Positions 56,025 through 63,726 are shown, counted from the stretch's first letter. The stretch: 64,000 bases of DNA from Nocardia jinanensis (GCF_014645735.1 NZ_BMMH01000003.1:248001-312000); one strand, 5' to 3'. Numbers and translations: made by a program. Notes: a model not told the origin generated them from the sequence alone.

Positions 56025-56489
56025 ATGCCCCTCGAGGTCGGCGCCCCGGCGCCGGAGTTCACCCTCAAGGATCAGAACAATCAGGAAGTCTCGCTGTCGA
56101 ACTACCGCGGTGAGAAGAACATCCTGATCGTGTTCTACCCACTCGCCTTCACCGGCATCTGCCAGGGCGAGCTGTGCAAGGTCCGCGACGAACTGCCGCG
56201 GTTCCAGAACGACAACACCGAGATCCTCGCGATCTCGGTCGGCCCCCCGCCCACCCATAAGATCTGGGCGGCCGAACAGGGCTACACGTTCCCGCTCCTG
56301 TCGGATTTCTGGCCGCACGGCGCGGTGGCCCAGGCGTACGGCGTCTTCAACGACACCACGGGCTTCGCCAACCGCGGCACCTTCGTCGTGGACCGGGAGG
56401 GAATCATCCGTTTCGCGGAGATGAACGGCCCCGGAGAGCCCCGTGACCAGGCGGCTTGGGAGAAAGCGCTCGCCGCGCTAGATTCATAG
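56025..56489 (+). CDS. ahpE: Peroxiredoxin AhpE with an extra cysteine
   Basis: A 154-residue thiol peroxidase clearly of the AhpE type (VFYPLAFTGICQGEL, ISVGPPPTHKIWA, FWPHGAVAQAYGVFN, RGTFVVDREGIIRFAEM). It reduces hydroperoxides and peroxynitrite. The peroxidatic cysteine is Cys46. Unlike the mycobacterial one-Cys enzyme (CQGELDQ there), the sequence here is CQGELCKV, adding Cys51 exactly five residues on, the position of the resolving cysteine in bacterioferritin comigratory (PrxQ) proteins. It could therefore work as an atypical two-Cys enzyme. GGAGGA precedes ATG 56025. Confidence 0.94.
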   Translation: MPLEVGAPAPEFTLKDQNNQEVSLSNYRGEKNILIVFYPLAFTGICQGELCKVRDELPRFQNDNTEILAISVGPPPTHKIWAAEQGYTFPLLSDFWPHGAVAQAYGVFNDTTGFANRGTFVVDREGIIRFAEMNGPGEPRDQAAWEKALAALDS

Positions 56490-56495
56490 ACCGTT

Positions 56496-56516
56496 CCCCC
56501 GGACACGTTCCGGGGG
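56496..56516 (+). terminator. Hairpin terminator after ahpE
   Basis: An 8-bp stem CCCCCGGA / TCCGGGGG with a 5-base loop, immediately before the tRNA gene. Confidence 0.6.
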
Positions 56517-56520
56517 ATAC

Positions 56521-56595
56521 GGGCGTATAGCTCAGCGGTAGAGCTCTGGTTTTACACACCAGCGGTCGGGGGTTCGAACCCCTCTGCGCCCACCA
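56521..56595 (+). tRNA. tRNA-Val (anticodon TAC)
   Basis: A complete cloverleaf: acceptor GGGCGTA / TGCGCCC, D-arm with GCTCAGCGGTAGAGC, anticodon stem CTGGT / ACCAG with the loop TTTACAC (anticodon TAC, reading GTA/GTG codons), and a T-arm GGGGGTTCGAACCCC. Discriminator A and an encoded CCA end the gene. Sequence downstream changes in character, consistent with use as an integration site, though no integrase gene or direct repeat of the tRNA end is visible in the window. Confidence 0.97.
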
Positions 56596-56744
56596 AGAAG
56601 ACACAGGTAGAGGACCACATGAACACCGGAATATCTGCCTCACGGCGGATTCGTGGGGCAAACGTGGGGCAGGCAGCATCTCGGCAAGTAGACCTTCGCC
56701 TGCGGCAACACCCCACCCCCGAGAACCCCGGCTAGTCTCACGAC

Positions 56745-57032
56745 GTGATCGACGAGGTGGCCCGAGTTGTGGTCGATGCCGCGGAGATCGCGATAAGGCC
56801 ACGGTTCCGCCGGTTGATCAACGACCAGATCGTAGAGAAGGAACCAGGCGATCTGGTCACTGTGGCAGATCGAGAGGCCGAGCGGCTGATCTCGCGTGGA
56901 TTACGGGAGATTCTCGACATTCCGGTGGTCGGCGAGGAGTCAGCCTCTGCGGATCCCTCCGTACTCGCGACACTGAACGAGAAAGCATCGCACAATCCTG
57001 ACCGTGAGACGGACATTCACGGTCAGAGATGA
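56745..57032 (+). pseudogene. Truncated inositol monophosphatase-like fragment
   Basis: About 80 residues match the start of inositol-monophosphatase family enzymes: VARVVVDAAEIAIRPRFR, VEKEPGDLVTVADREAERLISRGL and VVGEES, which carries the first metal-binding Glu pair. The homology stops near residue 80, far short of the usual 250-plus residues, and the frame ends at 57032 in an unrelated tail. The catalytic WDxxA motif is missing. It starts at GTG 56745. This looks like a gene cut off by a later insertion or deletion near the tRNA. Confidence 0.65.
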
Positions 57033-57043
57033 ATGCGCCAGGC

Positions 57044-57361
57044 TCAGGGGCCGAGGATGGCACGGATTTGGTCGGCCGCGCGGCGGGCTGTGGATTCTTC
57101 CAGGACCGCGATCGGTTCGTCCGCACCAGCGAACCAACTCGGCCCGACGGTAAACGGGGCGCCGGTAAGCGCGGTGCCTACGGGGCCAAGGTCGCAAAGG
57201 ATGGCGTCGCCGGCTAATGGTTCGCTGACCACCTCGACGATGATGTATTGACGTCGGATGCGGTGGTAGTCGTCAGAGCTGACGACGAGGCACAGCATTC
57301 CGCCGGGCAGGACCGAGCCGGACGGGGCGTTCCACACCTCGCCGAACTTGGGTGAAGCCAT
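57044..57361 (-). CDS. Probable toxin of a toxin-antitoxin pair (MazF/CcdB-like)
   Basis: A 105-residue protein. The opening FGEVWNAPSGSVLPGGMLCLVVSSDDYHRIRRQYIIVEVVSEPL recalls the N-terminal strands of PemK/MazF-type barrels (G-x-V-W, a P-V-L-V-V-like core, then a charged loop). Its ATG overlaps the antitoxin stop (TGATG). The pair follows a standard TA order: antitoxin first, toxin second. MazF-family toxins cleave RNA and CcdB poisons gyrase; which applies is not clear. No extra partner is seen. Confidence 0.5.
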   Translation of the reverse strand: MASPKFGEVWNAPSGSVLPGGMLCLVVSSDDYHRIRRQYIIVEVVSEPLAGDAILCDLGPVGTALTGAPFTVGPSWFAGADEPIAVLEESTARRAADQIRAILGP

Positions 57362-57597
57362 CAGCCGACAGACCGGCGCTGCATGATCAGGCTCGCGGTC
57401 ATCGCGGACGCGCGATCAGGGGTATATCCGGCGGCGTTCAAGGTGGCGCTGTCAGTGGCAATCCGGCGGCGCAGGTCGTCGCGGTGGACCAACTGCGCGA
57501 GGTAGGCGGAGCGGTCCAGGTCCGCTTCTGCTGCGCGGCGGGCGAGGATCTCCAGGGTCTCCTCGTCGAACGATACCGATGTCTTGCGGCCAGCCAT
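57361..57597 (-). CDS. Probable ribbon-helix-helix antitoxin
   Basis: A 78-residue protein. MAGRKTSVSFDEETLEILARRAAEADLDRSAYLAQLVHRDDL is a CopG-like ribbon-helix-helix, with a short strand (TSVSFD) and two helices. The C-terminus is extended and could wrap the toxin. ATG 57597 is preferred; ATG 57609 is possible. A likely operator with dyad symmetry lies just upstream (57608-57626), as expected for RHH autoregulation. Confidence 0.55.
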   Translation of the reverse strand: MAGRKTSVSFDEETLEILARRAAEADLDRSAYLAQLVHRDDLRRRIATDSATLNAAGYTPDRASAMTASLIMQRRSVG

Positions 57598-57607
57598 GCG
57601 CCCGATC

Positions 57608-57626
57608 ATACCGCCGTTGACGGTAT
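57608..57626. promoter_or_regulatory. Operator dyad upstream of the antitoxin
   Basis: Inverted repeat ATACCG-7nt-CGGTAT. It begins 11 bases upstream of the antitoxin ATG and overlaps a CCTATACC -10-like sequence on the minus strand. Ribbon-helix-helix antitoxins bind such dyads. Confidence 0.5.
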
Positions 57627-57948
57627 AGGAGCGCGGAGTCCGTCCTCGACAAGAAAGGCCGCGACGGTGGTCCACCACAGCCAGCCTTCGCCGGCGCACC
57701 AGCTCCTCGGCTGGGACATAGCGCCCACCATGCCGCGCTGGGCCACAGCCGAAGCCCGCGAGATCGCCTACACCGCACTGAGACGGGCAGCGCGGGACAC
57801 AGCCCCGTTGTCCCCCGGCGAGGAACCCATGCGGATCTAAATCCAGGCTTTCGAAGGCCCGCTCGGAGCTATGCGCGCCGTGCCCGGCCGGCGGCTTCGG
57901 TGAACGTCAGCGGCTATAACACCTCGGAGAGGCCTCTGCGCTTCGACA

Positions 57949-57971
57949 GTTGACCTTGACGCAGGGTCAAC
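57949..57971 (+). promoter_or_regulatory. MerR-type operator/promoter
   Basis: Perfect inverted repeat GTTGACC-9nt-GGTCAAC. The left arm contains TTGACC, a good -35, and the dyad sits in the spacer-like position typical of MerR regulators. A MerR gene is the second gene of the unit it precedes, suggesting autoregulated activation. Confidence 0.65.
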
Positions 57972-57988
57972 CTCGCACCATGGTCCGC

Positions 57989-58798
57989 ATGACTGCGAGA
58001 GTCGATCACTTCACCGTCCGCCACGATGGCGTCACGATCGCGGTGTCCCGAGGCGGTATGGGACGACCACTGGTTCTGTGCCCCGGGCTCCTCACAACAC
58101 AGGCGGATCTACGCGAGCTGACCGATCTGCTGCGGCGCGATCACGATGTGGTGACCTTCGACCTGAGGGGCCATGGCTTCTCCTCGGCCGCCGGCCGGTA
58201 TTCCTTCACGGCGTTCTTGGGTGATTTCCGCGCCGTTATGGCGGAGGTGGGACGCCTCGGCTTGCCGGATCCCGTGCTCGTGGGCCACTCGCTGGGTGCG
58301 GACCTGGTCGTGCACTACGTCTCCGAGTATCCCGGCACTGTGGCCGAGATGGTTCTCATCGACGGGGCGAACCCGGTGCCCGAACCATTCGTCACCGAGG
58401 CTGATCTGCCGGAGTTCCGTGCGATGTTCGACGGCCTCGCGGCATGGACCAAGGGGCTGGAAGGCACATCACGTCAGGTGATGCTCACCGCACAGGAAAT
58501 ACTCGACCTGAATCTCGAGGTGGACGTGGTGCGGTCTGCGATCCTCGGCCGATATCGGAAGATCGACTGTCCGATCAGCGTGATCATGTCGACTTCGATG
58601 GCCGGCGACAGCGGTGAAGGGCGTGCACCGTGGCGTAATCAGAACTGGCGGGAGGGTATCGAGCGGCTGGTCCGCGACCAACCGCACATCTCGGCATCGT
58701 GGCTCGACGCCGGTCACGGACTGGTCGTCACCCGCTCCCGGGAAATCGCCCGGATCATCCGGGACACGCAGGGCAGGTCCGGGCGGACGACTCCGTAA
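57989..58798 (+). CDS. Alpha/beta hydrolase in a MerR-controlled unit
   Basis: A 269-residue hydrolase: LVLCPGLLTTQADLRELTDLL (oxyanion), DLRGHG, nucleophile GHSLGADLV, and a C-terminal DAGHGLVVTRS histidine. No acid position is obvious by eye. ATG 57989 (or 57980) lacks a ribosome site, and the MerR-type dyad lies 18 bases upstream, so the message may be leaderless. The longer frame from TTG 57950 would overlap the operator and is not used. MerR follows 28 bases later. Substrate unknown. Confidence 0.75.
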   Translation: MTARVDHFTVRHDGVTIAVSRGGMGRPLVLCPGLLTTQADLRELTDLLRRDHDVVTFDLRGHGFSSAAGRYSFTAFLGDFRAVMAEVGRLGLPDPVLVGHSLGADLVVHYVSEYPGTVAEMVLIDGANPVPEPFVTEADLPEFRAMFDGLAAWTKGLEGTSRQVMLTAQEILDLNLEVDVVRSAILGRYRKIDCPISVIMSTSMAGDSGEGRAPWRNQNWREGIERLVRDQPHISASWLDAGHGLVVTRSREIARIIRDTQGRSGRTTP

Positions 58799-58826
58799 CC
58801 CTGCTCAGGTCGAGGAGACTGGTTCG

Positions 58827-59624
58827 ATGCTTACTATCGGCGAGGTGGCCGCGTACGCCGGAGTGACAGTACGAGCGGTGCGGCACTATCACGCCAAAGG
58901 ACTGCTGCCGGAGCCGGAGCGGGATCACTCCGGTTATCGAAGGTACGACGCTGCTGCTGTGGTCGAGCTGATCAGGATCCGGACGCTCGCCGAGGCCGGG
59001 GTTCCGTTGGCGCGCGTACGGGAGCTCCTGCAGGCCGACGCAGCGGAGTTCGCGGCAGCGGTCGAAGACATCGACAAGCAGTTGCGGGCCGAGATCCGGC
59101 AGCGACAGCGGCTGCGCGATCGGATCGCCCGCCTCGCTGCCGGGGACAATCTGGCGCTGCCTCCGCAGTTGGTCGAATTTCTCGACCAGCTGCGGGCACT
59201 CGGAGTCGACGAGCGGATCGTCCAGGTCGAACGCGACGGTTGGATCCCGCTGGTCGCGCGTTCGCCGGAGCGGGTCCCGGAGTGGGTCACACGCAAGCTG
59301 AAACAGATCGCCGACCCCCAACTCATCGACTTCTATCGAACGCTGGGCCAGGCTCTGGATCAGCCCGATGACCGAAGACTTTCCGAGTTGGCCGACAAGA
59401 TGGCCTCTTACATCTCCCGGATAGCCGACGACCAGGGCGAGGAATATCTCAATAGTCCCCACATCGAGCCACCCTTGGTCGAACTTCTGGACACGCTGGC
59501 ATTCGACACCTGGCCACCGGCCCGGCGATTGACCGAATTACTGAAGAAGCGGGGCTGGAGCGGCTGGACCGAGCTCGAGCAAGTAGACCCGCCACAGGGC
59601 GTTCGAAACACGGACTTGCGCTGA
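58827..59624 (+). CDS. MerR family regulator
   Basis: A 265-residue regulator. The winged HTH is LTIGEVAAYAGVTVRAVRHYHAKGLLPEPERDHSGYRRYDAAAVVELIRIRTLAEAGVPLARVREL, followed by a coiled coil (DIDKQLRAEIRQRQRLRDRIARLA). The 130-residue C-terminal region is helical and has no metal-binding cysteine motif, so it probably senses an organic ligand. GAGGAGA precedes ATG 58827. It likely activates the unit through the GTTGACC/GGTCAAC site. Confidence 0.9.
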   Translation: MLTIGEVAAYAGVTVRAVRHYHAKGLLPEPERDHSGYRRYDAAAVVELIRIRTLAEAGVPLARVRELLQADAAEFAAAVEDIDKQLRAEIRQRQRLRDRIARLAAGDNLALPPQLVEFLDQLRALGVDERIVQVERDGWIPLVARSPERVPEWVTRKLKQIADPQLIDFYRTLGQALDQPDDRRLSELADKMASYISRIADDQGEEYLNSPHIEPPLVELLDTLAFDTWPPARRLTELLKKRGWSGWTELEQVDPPQGVRNTDLR

Positions 59625-59730
59625 TAGACCGGCATATCGTGGTGCGACGGCCGGCCACTGAAAAGCGGGCGGAGTCCGAGATTTCGGGGCGCCGGCGAAT
59701 CCTTCGGCGCGGTCCGAGCCTCTTATATTC

Positions 59731-59750
59731 GTCCCGATAGACGTCGGGAC
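59731..59750 (+). promoter_or_regulatory. Inverted repeat in the leader of the sigma-factor unit
   Basis: GTCCCG-ATAGACGT-CGGGAC, perfect 6-bp arms with an 8-base loop, lying between a TATATT-like -10 (about 59723) and the ribosome site of the microprotein. It may be an operator or an RNA hairpin. Confidence 0.4.
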
Positions 59751-59766
59751 GGATAGGGAGGTTGTC

Positions 59767-59856
59767 GTGATCATCGGTATCGGTATCGCCGTCTGGCTGG
59801 TGCTGCTCTGCACGTGCGTGTTCGTCATGAGACGCAAACGAGCTGGGCGTGGCTGA
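59767..59856 (+). CDS. 29-residue membrane microprotein overlapping a sigma factor
   Basis: Frame GTG 59767 to TGA 59856 encodes one hydrophobic helix (VIIGIGIAVWLVLLCTCVFV) followed by Met-Arg-Arg-Lys-Arg-Ala-Gly-Arg-Gly, a stop-transfer tail. A strong GGGAGG site lies 5 bases before the GTG. Its 3' end overlaps the ECF sigma gene start by 8 bases, so the two are coupled. Two cysteines in the helix could sense redox or metal. It could act as a membrane tether or regulator of the sigma factor; this is inference. Confidence 0.55.
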   Translation: MIIGIGIAVWLVLLCTCVFVMRRKRAGRG

Positions 59857-60424
59857 TTCGACCTGGCCCGCCGCACAGTTGATCGTCGCCGCGCAGGGTG
59901 GTGACGTCGATGCGCTCGCCGCGTTGGTGTCGGGCTCGCATCCGAATATTCAGCGCTTCGCCCGCTCCCTGTGCGCCACTCCGGAGGATGCCGAGGACGC
60001 GGCGCAGGAGGCCCTGATCATCCTGTATCGCAAGATCGGGATGCTGCGGGCCTCCGGCGCTCTGGCGGCATGGATGTTCCGCATCGTCCGCAACGAATGC
60101 CTGCGACGCGCGCGGAACAGGCTGCCGGACCACACACCGTGGCAGGACACCGCCGTAGCCGCCTCGGCCGAGGACGAGGTGCTGCAACGGCTGCAAGCGG
60201 GCAGGGTGGCGGCGGCGGTCGCCGCTCTGCCCCCGGACCAACGCCGCGTGCTGATCATGCGCGATATCCAGGGCTACAGCGGGCGGATGGTCGCCGATGC
60301 GCTGGGCTTGAACGTGCCGGCGATGAAATCCCGTCTGCACCGGGCCCGCGCGGCGGTCCGACAAGCACTACAGGCCATATCCGACCCGGCTCCCGGAGGA
60401 AAAGATGACCGGAAAAAACCTTGA
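59849..60424 (+). CDS. ECF sigma factor
   Basis: A 191-residue sigma factor of ECF size. Region 2 is RFARSLCATPEDAEDAAQEALIILYRKIGMLR and WMFRIVRNECLRRARN; region 4 is ALPPDQRRVLIMRDIQGYSGRMVADALGLNVPAMKSRLHRARAAVR. GTG 59849 overlaps the microprotein. The last 20 bases overlap the Cys-rich membrane protein gene, which may be its partner in place of a conventional anti-sigma factor. A conserved HTH-DNA contact helix is intact, so the protein should be active. Confidence 0.9.
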   Translation: MADSTWPAAQLIVAAQGGDVDALAALVSGSHPNIQRFARSLCATPEDAEDAAQEALIILYRKIGMLRASGALAAWMFRIVRNECLRRARNRLPDHTPWQDTAVAASAEDEVLQRLQAGRVAAAVAALPPDQRRVLIMRDIQGYSGRMVADALGLNVPAMKSRLHRARAAVRQALQAISDPAPGGKDDRKKP

Positions 60425-60803
60425 CGCTCCCGATTTCGCGAGCGCGTCCTTGCCCGAGCACCTGGTGCGCGGCGCGGTGGGCTTCGGCGCGCTGATCGGC
60501 TCGGTCGGGCTGATCCCGATCGTCGGACCGGTCGGCCTGATGCTCCTGCCCGTCGCTCTGATCGCGCTGCGTGGTTGCCCGACGTGCTGGGCTGTCGGGC
60601 TGATGCAGACCCTTTCGAGGGGCCGGCTGGAGCGCTCCTGCGATGACGGCCGGTGCAAGCTGTCCGTCGCCGGTCACGACAAGCACCGCGAGCCGGTCGC
60701 TTCCCAGTCGCTCGGCAACGGACAGTCGTTCGGCTACAGTGCGCCGCTTCGGGCGCCGACAGCCGGTTGTGCCGGCGCGGGGAATTGGCTGAAATCGCCA
60801 TGA
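60405..60803 (+). CDS. Cys-rich small membrane protein, CPTCW type
   Basis: A 132-residue protein. After a short N-terminus, two hydrophobic stretches (about 22-40 and 42-58) form a hairpin ending in RGCPTCWAVGLMQTL. A further pair of cysteines follows (RSCDDGRCKL). The CPTCW and CxxxxC motifs point to redox or metal sensing. The rest of the C-terminus is low complexity. A GGAGGAAAAG site precedes ATG 60405, inside the sigma gene end, so expression is linked. It may be the sensor/inhibitor of the sigma factor; the known anti-sigma domains are absent. Confidence 0.6.
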   Translation: MTGKNLDAPDFASASLPEHLVRGAVGFGALIGSVGLIPIVGPVGLMLLPVALIALRGCPTCWAVGLMQTLSRGRLERSCDDGRCKLSVAGHDKHREPVASQSLGNGQSFGYSAPLRAPTAGCAGAGNWLKSP

Positions 60804-60846
60804 ACTTGTCCTTGCCGCCATTCGGCGTTGCGGCGACGATCTGTGT

Positions 60847-61842
60847 GTGCAGAGTGCAGCCGCGGTCCGCGAGGTCGTAGTCATCGTCTTCGACGGCTGC
60901 GCCCTGCTCGATGTGGCCGGTCCGACCGATGTCTTCTCGGCCGCCTCGCTGCTGGGTACAGGCCCGGGCTACCGGGCCGTGCTGGCGTCGCCGGACGGGA
61001 AGCCGGTGCGCACGGAGAGCGGCATCACCCTCGGCGCGGATATCCCGATCCGTGCGGCCACAAGACGGCCCGCAATCGATACGTTGCTCGTCGCCGGGGG
61101 GCTGGGCGTGTATCGCTTCGCCGACGACCATCCGGCCGCGCTGGGAGATCTCCGGCGTATCTCGGCTACCGCGCGGCGCACCACGTCGGTGTGCTCGGGC
61201 GCGGAAATCCTTGCCAGGGCCGGGCTGCTCGACGGTTATCGGGCGACCACGCATTGGGCGGCGTGTGAGTCGCTGCGGGACAACTATCCGCTCATCGATG
61301 TCGAGCACGACGCCATCTATGTCCACGACCGCGACCGGTGGACCTCCGCCGGCGTCACCGCCGGCATCGACCTCGCGCTGGCGCTGGTCGAGGCCGATTA
61401 CGGTCCGGAGACCGCACACCGCGCGGCGAGCTGGCTCGTGGTCTTTCTGCGCCGCCCCGGTGGGCAATCGCAGTTCAGCGTGCATATGCGCAGCGCTTCG
61501 GCGCGCACCCCCGCGCTCGTCGAGCTGCAGCGCTGGCTGCCCGAGCATCTCGGCGAGGACCTGTCTGTGGACACTCTCGCATCCCGGGTGGCTATGAGCC
61601 CGCGCAATTTCGCGCGCGTATTCCGTAAGGAGGTCGGCGTCACGCCGGCAGTTCTCGTCGAGTCGTTGCGCGTGGAGGCAGCCAAGATTCTGCTCGAGAC
61701 GACAGATCTGCTCGTCCCTGCCATCGCGACCCGTGTGGGGTTCGGACGGCCCGAGACCCTGTACCGGGCATTCGCCCGTCGCGCGGCGACCACACCCGGT
61801 CGATATCGCCAGCATTTCCAGACCACACCGAAGGCCTCGTGA
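60847..61842 (+). CDS. GlxA-type regulator (DJ-1/PfpI + AraC)
   Basis: A 331-residue regulator. The N-terminal 170 residues are DJ-1/PfpI-like (VIVFDGCALLDVAGPTDVF, LLVAGGLGV, TSVCSGAEILARAGLLDGYRATTHWA). The nucleophile-elbow Cys is present but these regulators are ligand binders. The C-terminal AraC domain is LPEHLGEDLSVDTLASRVAMSPRNFARVFRKEVGVTPAVLVESLRVEAAKILLETTD. GTG 60847 starts near the first strand. An isonitrile-hydratase-like gene follows 10 bases later, a frequent pairing, suggesting regulation of it. Confidence 0.9.
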   Translation: MQSAAAVREVVVIVFDGCALLDVAGPTDVFSAASLLGTGPGYRAVLASPDGKPVRTESGITLGADIPIRAATRRPAIDTLLVAGGLGVYRFADDHPAALGDLRRISATARRTTSVCSGAEILARAGLLDGYRATTHWAACESLRDNYPLIDVEHDAIYVHDRDRWTSAGVTAGIDLALALVEADYGPETAHRAASWLVVFLRRPGGQSQFSVHMRSASARTPALVELQRWLPEHLGEDLSVDTLASRVAMSPRNFARVFRKEVGVTPAVLVESLRVEAAKILLETTDLLVPAIATRVGFGRPETLYRAFARRAATTPGRYRQHFQTTPKAS

Positions 61843-61852
61843 AGGAGTAATC

Positions 61853-62617
61853 ATGCAGATCGCGATTGTCGTCTACCCCGGCATGACCGCGCTGGACATC
61901 GTCGGACCCTACGAAGTGCTCCGGTTCATCCCCGGAGCGGAGCTGCGCTTCGTATCGGCCGAGCCCGGTCCCGTGATCGCCGACAGCGGCATCTTCGTGA
62001 TGGCGGCGACACATTCGTACGACGAAACCCCGGCACCCGATATCGTCCTGATCGGCGGATCCGGTACCGCCAGCGCCACGATCGCCAAGGATCGCCGGTT
62101 GCTCGAATGGCTGCGGCGAGTGCACGAGACCACGCAGTGGACTGCGTCGGTCTGCACCGGCTCGGTCGTACTGGCCAGCGCCGGCCTGCTCGACGGTCAG
62201 CCCGCCACCACGCACTGGGCGGAGCTGACGGTGCTCGAGGGACTCGGCGCCCGGCCGGTACGCGACGAACGGATCGTGCACGCCGGCAAGATCGTCACCG
62301 GTGCCGGTGTCTCGGCCGGCATCGACCTGGCCCTGTGGCTGGTCGGCAAAGTCGCCGGGGACGATGTGGCTCGTGCCGCTCAGCTGGTGATCGAGTACGA
62401 CCCGCGCCCTCCTTACGACAGCGGGAGCCGGGCCAAGGCGAATGCTGCCACCAAACGCGGCGTCGCTGCGATCGTCGGCCGGGAGGCCGCGAAGCTCGCG
62501 GCGAACGAGCCGGGCGCGCTCGTTCGTGAATCCGTTGCCCTCTCGGGACTTGCGTGGCGAACCGCACTACACAAGGCCCGCCGCTCCGCGCGGCGCCGCG
62601 TTCGCCGACCTGCATGA
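61853..62617 (+). CDS. DJ-1/PfpI family protein, isonitrile-hydratase-like
   Basis: A 254-residue protein. The first 190 residues match isocyanide hydratases: IAIVVYPGMTALDIVGPYEVL, the catalytic Cys in ASVCTGSVVLASAGLLDG and ATTHWAEL. Such enzymes turn isonitriles into N-formamides. The tail (about 190-254) is basic and Arg/Ala rich (TALHKARRSARRRVRR), longer than usual. GAAGGAG precedes ATG 61853. It is encoded behind the GlxA regulator, which contains the same fold; the pair probably responds to a common substrate. Substrate is inferred only. Confidence 0.8.
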   Translation: MQIAIVVYPGMTALDIVGPYEVLRFIPGAELRFVSAEPGPVIADSGIFVMAATHSYDETPAPDIVLIGGSGTASATIAKDRRLLEWLRRVHETTQWTASVCTGSVVLASAGLLDGQPATTHWAELTVLEGLGARPVRDERIVHAGKIVTGAGVSAGIDLALWLVGKVAGDDVARAAQLVIEYDPRPPYDSGSRAKANAATKRGVAAIVGREAAKLAANEPGALVRESVALSGLAWRTALHKARRSARRRVRRPA

Positions 62618-62708
62618 ACACTGAATCAGGACGTGTATCGAAGTAGCTGATGGGTGGCGGGGCGCGCGGATCCGGTCGAGGCTCAACCGGCCCTCCACTT
62701 CGCGCCGA

Positions 62709-63494
62709 TCAGGTACCGGAGGCCATACCGCCGGTCACCCGCAGTGTTTCACCGGTGATGAACCGGGCCCGATCCGAGGTCAGGTACAGCATCGCCTCGA
62801 CCACATCGGCTTCCGCACCGTCGGTATCGATGAACTGCATCGCCTTCACGCGTTGCTGTACCGCGTCGGGCAATTCGGCGCGGATGGTGTCGGTGAAGAT
62901 CATGCCGGGTGAGATCGCGTTGACCCGGATACCGTCGGCGCCGAGTTCTCGGGCGAACGTGATGGTCAGTCCGGCAACGGCGAGTTTCGATGTGCCGTAG
63001 GCGGTGCCGCCCAGATGCGCTGCCGCCGAGGCGATATTGACGATGCTGGCTCCGGCCCGGTGGACCATATGCGGCTGGGCAGCGAGGGTACAGGCGATCA
63101 CGCCTACGACATTGACCTCGAAGAGCCGGCGCGTCTTCGCCGGACCCATCTCCCGGATGGGTTTGCTGTACTCGTCGCTGTGCAGACCTGCGTTGTTGAT
63201 GAGGATGTCGATTCCGCCGTGGACGGCAGCGGCCCGGCCCATGATCGCGTTCATGGCGGCCTCGTCGGTGACGTCGCCGGCGAAACCGGTCGCGGATCCT
63301 CCGGAGTGCCGGATATCGGTCGCCGTTTGCTCGACCGCCGCGGCATCGATATCGATGAGGACGACGGCGGCGCCTTCGCCGGCGAGGGCGGTCCCGAACG
63401 CTTTGCCGAAGCCGCGGGCGCCACCGGTGACGACCGCCGTCGTTCCGGCCCGCGGTCCCGGCGCGGCGCCGTGTCGGCGATTCCGTTGCGTCAT
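62709..63494 (-). CDS. Short-chain dehydrogenase/reductase
   Basis: A 261-residue classical SDR. GGARGFGKAFGTALA (cofactor loop), DIDAAAVEQTA (NAD-preferring Asp after strand 2), NNAG, Ser in NIASAAA, YGTSK catalytic pair and SPGMIFTD are all present. The substrate is unknown; an alcohol or ketone of a secondary pathway is likely. GGAAGGAG precedes ATG 63494. It converges on the isonitrile-hydratase gene, with a weak CCGGT/ACCGG pair between them. Confidence 0.85.
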   Translation of the reverse strand: MTQRNRRHGAAPGPRAGTTAVVTGGARGFGKAFGTALAGEGAAVVLIDIDAAAVEQTATDIRHSGGSATGFAGDVTDEAAMNAIMGRAAAVHGGIDILINNAGLHSDEYSKPIREMGPAKTRRLFEVNVVGVIACTLAAQPHMVHRAGASIVNIASAAAHLGGTAYGTSKLAVAGLTITFARELGADGIRVNAISPGMIFTDTIRAELPDAVQQRVKAMQFIDTDGAEADVVEAMLYLTSDRARFITGETLRVTGGMASGT

Positions 63495-63726
63495 GCCGGA
63501 CTCCTTCCGTGCCGGACAACTCGAGCCACGAGAGAACAGAACTCTTACACAGAAGAATTCGACTCCGTTCCGCGACGTTAGCATTGCCGCGTCCGATCGG
63601 GCACAGGCTTCCGCCTTCGGCCGCCCTGCGACCCCGTAGGCGCACTCCGCACATGGACCAGAGCTACGACGGGGAGGGCAAGGACGCAGAACCATGTACA
63701 CACCTTCGGCCTGTGACGATCGAACG

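Noticed and set aside
56404..56802. Minus-strand frame reading QRGSNPRPLVCKTRALPLSYTP
   Set aside because: This is the well-known spurious translation of the strand opposite a tRNA gene; it overlaps tRNA-Val.
57730..57840. 36-codon frame beginning MPRWATAEAREIAYTAL
   Set aside because: It lacks a ribosome site and is probably part of a decayed gene near the toxin-antitoxin pair; the WDIAP just upstream recalls the phosphatase motif but the surrounding residues do not fit.
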